64,000 bases of DNA from Pomphorhynchus laevis. Its lineage: Eukaryota; Acanthocephala; Palaeacanthocephala; Echinorhynchida; Pomphorhynchidae. This document shows positions 58,501 through 64,000 of this stretch, in pieces (position 1 is the first letter of the stretch; every line of letters starts with the position of its first letter). The position numbers were made by a program, and so were the translations under genes. The notes under the pieces were generated by a model. It had not been told where the DNA came from and ran no database searches. It was given only the letters and a program-made list of their open reading frames with translations. The stretch lies in assembly GCA_012934845.2 (NCBI GenBank), contig WNNJ02000889.1, positions 62,001-126,000 of the forward strand, in the 5' to 3' direction.

Positions 58501-60062
58501 TAAGCGTGTGTTAAGGTGCCTATGGATGATTATTGAAGTCACGGTACTGATGAGCTCCGTTAGAGTGAAACGCGTATACCGTTGTTGAAGTTTGTCGTCA
58601 CACATAGGATGACTGGGCATACGTAGCGACTTTGAATATTGCGAGAATAATTCGGTTATATTTCTTGATCTGATGAGGATATATATAATGCTGCCTGGTG
58701 TTTATGCCTCTTCATGAGGAAAACAGTGATTTATTTACGAGTACACCATTGTGTGTCCCAAGGCAGGTGTAACAACAAATTATATTTTATATATTTGTAC
58801 ACTTTAAAGTGTCCCTGTAAAACAGCATTTCTATTAAAAGGAATTTAGTGCCTGATGCATGGTTAAACTGCAATACGCACTGCCATACACAGAGCTTATG
58901 CTAAATTTCCTCTGATGATTCAGATTAAGGGTAGTTCTGTTTTTCGAGCTTTAGACATTGTTTAAGCGTGTGTTAAGGTTCTTATGGATGATTATTAAAG
59001 TCACGGTACTGATGAGCTCCGTTAGAGCGAAACGCGTATACCGTTGTTGAAGTTTGTCGTCACACATAGGATGACTGGGCATACGTAGCGACTTTGAATA
59101 TTGCGAGAATAATTCGGTTCTATTTCTTGGTATGAATAAGATATATAGAATGCTGCCTGGTGTTAATGCCTCCTTGTGGGGAAAACTGTGATTTTTATAA
59201 GTACACCATTGAGTGTCTCAAAGGCAAGTGTAACATCATAATATATTTTATATATCTATACACTTGAAGGTGTCTCTGAAAAACAGCATTTCTATTAAAG
59301 AGAATTTAGTTCCCGATGCGCAATACGCACCGGGAACTACGCATCTGGTTAAACCGCAATACGCACTGCTATGCACACAAAGCTAATGCTAAATTCTATC
59401 TGATCATTCAGATTAAGGGTAGTTCTGTTTTTGAGCTTTAAACACTTTTTAAACGTGTGCTAAGGTTCCTATAGATGATTATTGTAGCCACGGTACTGAT
59501 GAGCTCTGTTAGAGCGAAACGCGTCTTTCGTTGTTAATGTTTGTCGTCACAAATAGGATGACTGGGCATACGTAGCAACTTTGAATATTGCAAGAATAAT
59601 TCGGTTACTAAATATATTAAATTGTTCGCCAGGAGAACACGTGTTCGTTGTTTATGCCTAATAAATATTTATATATAAGATGATTATTAAATATTATTAA
59701 ACTTGAAATACAAAACTGATCGTAAATTGGAATGTACGATTTGTAATTATCGAAAGAAACATCAGCTATAAAGAATTACCAGAAATGTGTTACTATATTA
59801 TCTGTGCCGAGATTATTTCTGATAATGTATCGTTTGCTACAGTCATATACACCAAGTTCAACACCTGTAACAATGCTCTGTCTTTGGAATGTTTGAATCG
59901 ATCCCTCAAGTTAGAGATAAAAACAAAAATTAGCAAATCTGTGTTGTTTATATTCACTCTATAGAGTCCCAAAAAACCTTCCTTTTGGTAAATATTCACG
60001 AAGTAGGCAAGAAGGGACATTTTCGGGCCGCTTTTTGTTGTTTTGGCAGCTTGTAGACGAAC
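52200..60062 (-). CDS. Mitochondrial carrier (SLC25, UCP5/SLC25A30-like), five 3' exons
   Basis: A host gene on the minus strand, assembled from exons whose splice sites and phases agree. Exons: 60062-59958, 59904-59780, 52597-52537, 52489-52400, 52349-52200. Introns: 53 bp, 7182 bp, 47 bp and 50 bp, all GT-AG. The joined protein reads [69 protein letters not shown], then [32 protein letters not shown] is the PxDxxR carrier signature of the third repeat and [16 protein letters not shown] its partner; these closely resemble UCP5/SLC25A14 and SLC25A30. Such proteins move small metabolites or ions across the mitochondrial inner membrane. The first repeat and half of the second are missing: upstream exons lie beyond the window or are lost. 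The last ~20 residues after APWNTTVSF do not fit the usual FxxYEQLK end. Carrier family is certain; sub-family likely. Confidence 0.88.
52598..53354. other. Intron sequence, nothing recognised
   Basis: Start of the large carrier intron (its 3' end in gene orientation). No repeat or coding signal except short duplications such as GAAGTAAACAGGTC near 52925-52960. Confidence 0.5.
53355..53990. repeat. ~170-bp tandem repeat, ~3.8 copies
   Basis: Units begin CACGATTCTCAGTGGCATAC at about 53358, 53526, 53697 and 53868 (spacing 168-171 bp) and share TTCGCCAAGTTT, GAGATTTGCTCACTCAATC and GTCTCTTAGCATGG. Units differ at several percent of positions; the last is the most diverged and ends near 53990. 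Lies in the carrier intron. Confidence 0.93.
53991..54559. other. Intron spacer
   Basis: No feature recognised. Confidence 0.5.
54560..54586. repeat. Perfect 11-bp inverted repeat, 5-nt loop
   Basis: CCTTACAACTG at 54560-54570 and its complement CAGTTGTAAGG at 54576-54586. Confidence 0.9.
54604..55558. repeat. Large inverted repeat of the ~364-bp family
   Basis: 54604-54985 (minus orientation) and 55178-55558 (plus orientation) are ~380-bp inverted copies with only a few percent difference. Between them lies a partial plus-oriented copy (about 54988-55177). Landmarks: GTGTCGGAAACGCC, GGTACTCATTGGTCGTC, CATCCGTGCACTACTA. The repeated open frame starting [10 protein letters not shown] on both strands is a result of the repetition. 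Confidence 0.93.
54988..55740 (+). repeat. ~364-bp tandem repeat (family B), about two copies
   Basis: Plus-oriented units with TCAGACAA at 55189 and 55553 (period 364). The second full unit breaks off near 55740 in AT-rich sequence. Each unit carries ACTGATGAGTGTTGCC followed by GGTCGTCTAGAAG, with flanking segments that can pair (UACUUC/GAAGUG and CAGUGA/UCACUG). This is the layout of a hammerhead ribozyme but without a GAAA box (see the findings). Confidence 0.85.
55775..56700 (+). repeat. ~400-bp tandem repeat (family A), ~2.3 copies
   Basis: Units recur with a spacing of 403 bp (ATTTATAAAATGA at 55869 and 56272); the third is cut at about 56660. Shared blocks: GCATTCCTTGTGGAATCC, AACCACTTCATCC, ACTGACGATGACTGC, CAACGTCTCGGAGTG, ATCGAAGTCCAGTTAT. 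Similarity of the last block to the ~364-bp units (CGAAGTCCAGT then AGCAA) shows that the two families are related. AACCAC/GTGGTT gives a strong alternative stem. Confidence 0.88.
56714..57955 (+). mobile_element. DD41D (rosa-like) mariner-superfamily element, full length
   Basis: Perfect 29-bp terminal inverted repeats start CAGGGTCTTTCAAGTTCG at 56714 and end at 57955; TA flanks both sides (56712-56713 and 57956-57957). Length 1242 bp, near the normal size for the group. It sits in the carrier intron between the ~400-bp repeats and the ribozyme array. The intact ends mean it could still be moved in trans; its own transposase is broken. Confidence 0.93.
56828..57795 (+). pseudogene. DD41D mariner transposase, decayed
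   Basis: Frame from about 56830: N-terminal HTH ([17 protein letters not shown], then [13 protein letters not shown]), a second HTH ([31 protein letters not shown]), then the catalytic domain: IIFTD (first Asp, 57290-57292), [41 protein letters not shown] (second Asp), and [10 protein letters not shown] (third Asp). 41 residues separate the second and third Asp, the DD41D spacing. Breaks: an in-frame TAA near 56850, TAA at 57293-57295 replacing the usual Glu after FTD, and TAA at 57662-57664 where Trp is expected. All three catalytic Asp codons remain. The longest frames are 56966-57295 and 57308-57664. Confidence 0.9.
58055..58142 (+). ncRNA. Hammerhead ribozyme motif, type I, unit 1
   Basis: Outer stem I CCTAT/ATAGG, middle helix with ATGA/TCAT, an internal loop, inner stem ACGGTA (58077-58082) / TACCGT (58113-58118), core ATGATGA (first C changed to A), stem II GCTC-CGTTA-GAGC, GAAA (58103-58106), then CGCGTC with cleavage expected after C58112. 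The C-to-A change at the first core position probably weakens or abolishes activity in this copy. Confidence 0.82.
58519..58608 (+). ncRNA. Hammerhead ribozyme motif, type I, unit 2
   Basis: CCTAT/ATAGG and GATGA/TCGTC outer helices, inner stem ACGGTA (58541-58546) / TACCGT (58577-58582), perfect CTGATGA core, stem II GCTC/GAGT with one G-U pair, GAAA, minimal stem III ACGCGT, and GTA as cleavage triplet (after A58576). All invariant core bases are present. Confidence 0.9.
58981..59070 (+). ncRNA. Hammerhead ribozyme motif, type I, unit 3
   Basis: CTTAT/ATAGG (one wobble), GATGA/TCGTC, inner stem ACGGTA (59003-59008) / TACCGT (59039-59044), CTGATGA, stem II GCTC-CGTTA-GAGC fully paired, GAAA, ACGCGT, GTA triplet with cleavage after A59038. 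The best-preserved copy. Confidence 0.92.
59468..59557 (+). ncRNA. Hammerhead ribozyme motif, type I, unit 4
   Basis: CCTAT/ATAGG, GATGA/TCGTC, inner stem ACGGTA (59490-59495) / TTTCGT (59526-59531) weakened by one mismatch and a wobble, CTGATGA, stem II GCTC-TGTTA-GAGC, GAAA, ACGCGTC with the canonical GTC triplet (cleavage after C59525). Confidence 0.88.
59780..60062 (-). CDS. SLC25 carrier, exons covering the end of repeat 2
   Basis: Two exons, 60062-59958 (105 bp) and 59904-59780 (125 bp), split by a 53-bp intron. The first begins after TATCATAG with GTTCGTCTACAAGC (VRLQA) and ends GGACTCTATAGA before GTGAAT; the second begins GGATCG (G after R) after CTTGAG. Together they code for VRLQ...GLYR + [21 protein letters not shown] + CSKRYIIRN...IVTHF. 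Phase 0 at the first intron, phase 2 at the second. Read without splicing, the frame looks like an unrelated ORF starting MSLLAYFVN. Confidence 0.88.
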
Positions 60063-60836
60063 CTATGATACAAGCAATTATTTAAACATTTAATCGAATT
60101 AAAAAGGAAGTATATAGTAAGTATTCATTTCTGAATAATGCTACAAAAATCAGTTAAGAAACGTTTCGTTGGTAGATACATTGAACAAAAGCGAAAATTA
60201 CGAATCAATGTTTTGTTGTAAAAATCGTAATTTTTCTTCGTTCAGATCAATTAAAATAGTTATTTTGATATGAATATAAATGCTTAAAATTAACTTTTGT
60301 TTCATTCTTCGATATAAATTTAGATAAAGAATTAAATTTATTGCGATTCATATTATTACGATATTCTTTAAATTCACGATAAATCTTTTCGATAATAGTG
60401 AGCAACACGTCTTGGCAAAACAGCATAGGATACAGACATTATGTTATTTACTACAATAATATATATATTGAAAATCATAACTTTTACAGATCGTAGACTG
60501 ATACAATACTGTCTTTCCTGAATCAGCATCTACAATTCTTTCATATTTTGCTTCTTTATACGTTTTCATTCAATATTTGAGTATCCGAACAAAATATTAT
60601 TTGTCATCTTCAAAATTCCTCAACGCAGTTTTCCGTAGACCACCTCGCGGCGCTTCAATTATGAATTCGCTTCCGACAGTAGAAGTATTTAAGGAATTGT
60701 ATCGTTTACTATGCGAAGTGCTGGCTTAAAGATACCTTTGCCTGATATTTTTGATTTTACAATTGATAGGTGTTTTGAACTGCATCGTTTGTGCACGATA
60801 TCGTTTGTGTGGGTTTATCTTTGAAACGTTTAACAG
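60063..60836. other. No gene seen; probable intron upstream of the carrier exons
   Basis: I looked on the minus strand for the preceding carrier exon (GVISSxIANPTDVLK-type) and did not find it. AT-rich sequence without features. Confidence 0.5.
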
Positions 60837-61079
60837 CTATTTGTTTCTATTATTTTCTTTAATGTGACTTTTGAAGGTCATCATTCCGAGCAGTGTAGTA
60901 GCACTGGGAGCACTATTGAGTAATAAATTTTTTGGTTGTAGTGATATATTTTTATTTGGATTCAGGAGACTGAAAGTTGCAGTAGCCTTTGAAATCCGGT
61001 TCATCACCTTTGTGCCACCGATACAGATGTTGGATATCACAGTACCTAAGTAGCCAAATGTGCGAACATTTTCAATCAC
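60837..61079 (-). mobile_element. LINE (RTE-like) reverse-transcriptase C-terminal fragment
   Basis: The minus-strand frame reads IENVRTFGYLGTVIS, VMNRISKATATFSLLNPNK, SLQPKNLLLNSA. This matches the thumb pattern FxYLGSxIS, IxxRIxKAxxAFxxLxxxWxS, SLxTKxxLFNS found in RTE-type and related LINEs with an apurinic endonuclease. It lacks the YADD region and the C-terminus. Decayed short fragment. Confidence 0.7.
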
Positions 61080-61080
61080 A

Positions 61081-61599
61081 TTGTAGTCCTTAATTTTGCA
61101 TTATTAATGACATATAGACAGTACGAGACACTAAGATCTTTAAAAAACACAACATCCTCGTTAAAAATTCAGTGATTCAAAATAATTGACAAATATTATG
61201 ACGATTTACGCTGTATAAAGCCACCTTGAAATTCAGGAACGCAAAAATAGTTTGCTAACGAAATTTCGATATCAATTCCATTAAGATACGTTATGCGAAT
61301 ATCTGATATATGCATTCCCTTTGTGATTAAAATGTAGCCTGGTATTGTCTTAGCTGAGTTTCTCTGGAGGGACTTATTCTGCTAAAGATGATCGATTTAT
61401 CATTTTATAAGGCACTGATAATTGTGAAATAGCCAGATAATTTGAACATTTATTAATGTAACTTTTCTTATTTAGAGCTGTTTAGTTAGTTTGATCAGTT
61501 AGTATGATTTAATGTGCTTAGATGCCTTTGAACAATTTGTACAATAATGTATGTCTAGATGAGCCACACTCTCTAAGTATCTCAGGGAAACTTTGGTCT
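61081..61599. other. No gene seen
   Basis: AT-rich sequence between two LINE fragments. Confidence 0.5.
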
Positions 61600-63440
61600 G
61601 ATCCACCGTGCCCCATGGTTTGACATCCAATGCCTACTCTAAAAGCGTCGACCCCGTCATGCATTTCGAGACTATCATCGCTCTCTCAGATGTGATTTCC
61701 ACTCGATCACTCTGTCTTCCCGTGATTCCTATCTTGCCATTCGCCGGTCTCATCTCAACCTACTACGTACCAAATGCAACTTTTTCTGACAGCATGAAAT
61801 CATCACTCCATTCAACTCTAAGACAATCTGGCATACTTTAAACTCAATCCCTTGCTCGCTCCTCTTCGCCTTGCAACATCAATCCCCATGATTATTCTTC
61901 ATTTCTCCAGACCAAAGTATCCACGTTGCTCTCTCACACCCCGATCTCCATCCTATCCCACTCTGCCCAGCCTAACCTCATCCTCCCGGAACTCTTTAAT
62001 CTTCTCCATGTCTCACCTACCGAAGTCTCATCTGTCCTCATGTCCTTGTCAACAAAACCTCACATGCCCATCCCCTGCCTATTCACATACTTAAATCCAT
62101 ATGCTCATCGATATCCCCTTTTCTCACAACCTTGTTTAACTCGTCCATCCGCAGTAGTATCTTCCCTTCACACTGGAAATCCGCAATCGTTCGTCCCCTT
62201 CTTAAGAAACAATCGCTCGACCCCTCCCTTCCTGCTAGCAATGGCCCCATTTCACTACTCTCTACTCTTTCTAAGCTCTTAGAACGCCTCATCTTAATAC
62301 AGATCAACGCTTAACCTTACTCATCTAATCTGTACCCCCCTTTCCAATCCGCTTTCCGCTCTAATCACTGCACAGAAATTGCCTGCATGAAAGTTTACAA
62401 CGACTTACTAATTTCTCGTGACAAGACTCTATATGGTGTTCTCATCTCCCTCGACCTCTCCTCCGCCTTCGACATTGTCGACCACTCCGTACTCCTTTCT
62501 CACCTTTGTTATGATTATGGCTTTTCTTCCTCCTCCGTAGCATGGTTTGCCTCATATCTATTCGACCGTTCCTTTCGCGTCTGTTCTAATTCATCATCCT
62601 CCCCTCCCATCCCTATCTTTTGCGGGGTCGCACAAGGTTCAGTTCTAGGTACCCTGCTTTTCTCTCTACTACTTGGTGATCTCTCTCCGTTTATCAAACC
62701 TTTTTCCTTTAACGTCATGCAATACGCCGATGACATCATCATCTATGATCATGCACCCGCACATCGCATACACGATAGCGGCATTTCTGCCTCCAACTGT
62801 CTTTCTTTTATCTACGAACGTCTATCTAATCTCCATCTCGTTCTAAACCCCGACAAGTCTAAAATAATGTGGATCCTCCCCCGTAAACCAAACATATCAC
62901 CTACCACTGTATCTTTTGCCTCATCGATCATCCCCATAGTACACAATCTCACTTTCTTAGACTTCCATTTCGATAATCACCTTTCCCTTAAACCCTTCGT
63001 CCGTGACAAGGTCCGCCGTTCGAGTGCTCTATCGTCTTCGTAGCTTTGACCACGCATCCACACATCTAACCCAACTCGCATGGCCCATTATCTACATCCG
63101 CCTCCAACTCCGCCTTCTAATAACTTTTCGTCTAACCACTGTCGGCTCCCATCGTTTATCAATCTTCCTTTCTTAGACGACACTCGCCCTACCTCGCTAT
63201 CGCTGCGTTCCCGTCATACCCTCATACTCCACGTTCCCAATCACTCCAACAACTATGGTTTCCGATCCTTTCTCCTCGCCGCCCCACTCTCCTGGAATCA
63301 ACTCCATCTCGACGTCAGCCGAGCTCCCTCCTTTATCACATTCAAACGCCTCCTCCGTTCACCTTCTCGACACATGATTTTCATTTTTGTTTTGCTGTGG
63401 TCATGTAAGCGTGCGCTGGCACGCATTTGTCACATTATTA
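61600..63440 (+). mobile_element. L2/CR1-like LINE (LINE B), reverse-transcriptase half
   Basis: A G+C-rich LINE copy. Pre-RT region in broken frames (61608-62282), then SHWKSAIVRPLLKKQSLDP (62170), LSTLSKLLERL, QSAFRSNHCTE, and the long frame 62387-63043 with LDLSSAFDIVDHSVLLSHL (motif A), GVAQGSVLGTLLFSLLLGDL (motif B), QYADDIIIY (catalytic) and LNPDKSKIM. After a frame change 63080-63420 holds the C-terminus (GFRSFLLAAPLSWNQLHL). It ends near 63440 with GCGCTGGCACGCATTTGTCAC and (ATT)n. A few frameshifts; endonuclease absent or unrecognisable. A 5'-truncated relative is at 5047-5222. Confidence 0.85.
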
Positions 63441-64000
63441 TTATAGTGTACAAGTTACTAGCCGCAAATGGCTGTTTCAACTGTTCACAAATTACATTTT
63501 AAAATATCAATTAAAATACATCCACGAATCCAAATTAGAGTTCACAATCCACTTCAGCAGCATCTTCTTGAAGTGTCTATTGCTAGTAGCATTGACGACG
63601 TCTTCAGGCAGCGAATTCCAAACATTCAATGCGCGGTGGGAAAGCCTACTCACACTCCTTATTTTGCCACCTGAAATGATCTCCCGTCCAAAAAATCACG
63701 AATCCAATTGCATAACATGGAGGATACTCCGTAGTGTGCTAACAACCTAATCATCCCATCATGAGGGACGCGATCGAAGGCTTTCGAAAAATCAATAAAG
63801 ATTATATCGAGTGAGCTACCAAAACTTAACGACTGGGTCCAAGTTTCGCGCGCGGTAAGCAAGTTCGTCAAACAAGAACGGGAGTGACGAAAACCATGTT
63901 GAGCGGACGATAGTATACCAAGAGAGACAAGATGATCGTAGACTCTAGTGCTGATGGCGCGTTCGAGAACTTTGCACAGAGAAGAGGTTAAGCTTATTGG
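63441..64000 (-). mobile_element. Jockey/CR1-type LINE (LINE C), internally deleted, runs off the window
   Basis: On the minus strand from the window end: PISLTSSLCKVLERAI, AQHGFRHSRSCLTNLL, then frame 63871-63659 with IIFIDFSKAFDRVPHDGM (motif A) and WIRDFLDGRSFQVA. It then jumps directly to SRLSHRALNVWNSLPEDVV, the extreme C-terminus. Motifs B and C (QG, YADD) and the thumb are missing through an internal deletion with a frame change at about 63670. Its 3' end (GTGAACAGTTGAAACAG, CATTTGCGGC, AACTTGT, ATAATAATAA) matches LINE D at 9660-9722. It meets LINE B tail to tail. Confidence 0.83.

Larger units (their letters stand above)
58005..59610 (+). repeat. Hammerhead-bearing tandem repeat, ~465-bp unit, ~3.4 copies
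   Basis: Head-to-tail repeats; distance between ribozyme cleavage sites 464, 462 and 487 bp. Shared blocks: GGATGACTGGGCATACGTAG, GAATATTGCGAGAATAATT, GTACACCATTG, CACTTTAAAGTGTCCCTG, GGAATTTAGTGCCTGATGC, TGTTTAAGCGTGTGTTAAGG. No open reading frame. The array begins near 58005 after a short AT-rich link from the mariner element and ends near 59610 in a partial unit, in the large intron of the carrier gene and on the opposite strand to it. Unit size, tandem arrangement and ribozyme type resemble animal retrozymes or the terminal repeats of Penelope-like elements. Confidence 0.93.

Overview
This is an AT-rich animal nuclear DNA window. It has spliceosomal GT-AG introns of about 50 bp, a metazoan mitochondrial-carrier gene, a calmodulin pseudogene, animal LINEs, pogo/Tigger, Tc1 and DD41D mariner transposons, Penelope-like remnants and long satellites. 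The transposon repertoire and small introns suggest an invertebrate, probably an arthropod. I cannot name the species from the sequence. There is no sign of bacterial or organellar DNA.

Layout. 1-1.6 kb: right part of a Tigger transposon with a recent 295-bp internal duplication. 1.6-11 kb: decayed LINE copies from at least three lineages, one nested in a fold-back element. 12-14.2 kb: Penelope-like reverse-transcriptase remnants, one carrying an expanded (AT)n tract, and a small MITE. 14.6-15.8 kb: a Tc1-type element with 207-bp terminal repeats and an internally deleted transposase. 17.1-17.9 kb: a 163-bp tandem repeat. 20-21.6 kb: two partial copies of a Penelope-like N-terminal region. 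23.2-23.6 kb: a possible host exon. 23.8-33.7 kb: about 32 copies of a ~304-bp satellite, with signs of an 8-monomer higher-order repeat and an inverted stub at its right end. 37.0-37.8 kb: a probable 3' terminal exon. 38.3-38.8 kb: a 102-bp minisatellite. 39.2-39.4 kb: a calmodulin pseudogene between ~147-bp direct repeats. 40.1-40.9 kb: a TIR transposon (Ginger-like) with perfect 41-bp ends. 41.7-43.6 kb: coding-like sequence of unknown origin. 45.0-45.4 kb: an intronless cysteine-rich orphan gene. 47.0-49.1 kb: a well-preserved non-LTR retrotransposon ORF with a restriction-like endonuclease. 52.2-60.1 kb: five exons of an SLC25 mitochondrial carrier on the minus strand. 60.8-64 kb: three more LINE fragments, two of them tail to tail.

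The most interesting region is the ~7.2-kb intron of the carrier gene (52598-59779). It holds a 170-bp tandem array, two related families of ~364 and ~400-bp repeats, an apparently full-length DD41D mariner, and a ~465-bp tandem repeat in which four successive units each carry a hammerhead ribozyme. The motifs have a CUGAUGA core (one base changed in the first copy), a GAAA box, a minimal stem III, GUC or GUA at the cleavage site, and an extended stem I with an internal loop. The architecture matches the minimal type I hammerheads known from animal retrozymes and Penelope-like elements, and Penelope-like relics occur in the same window. The ribozymes are antisense to the host gene, so its pre-mRNA would not contain an active hammerhead. 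The ~364/400-bp families keep part of the same motif and may be decayed relatives.

All assignments come from reading the sequence and remembered family signatures. No database search was made.
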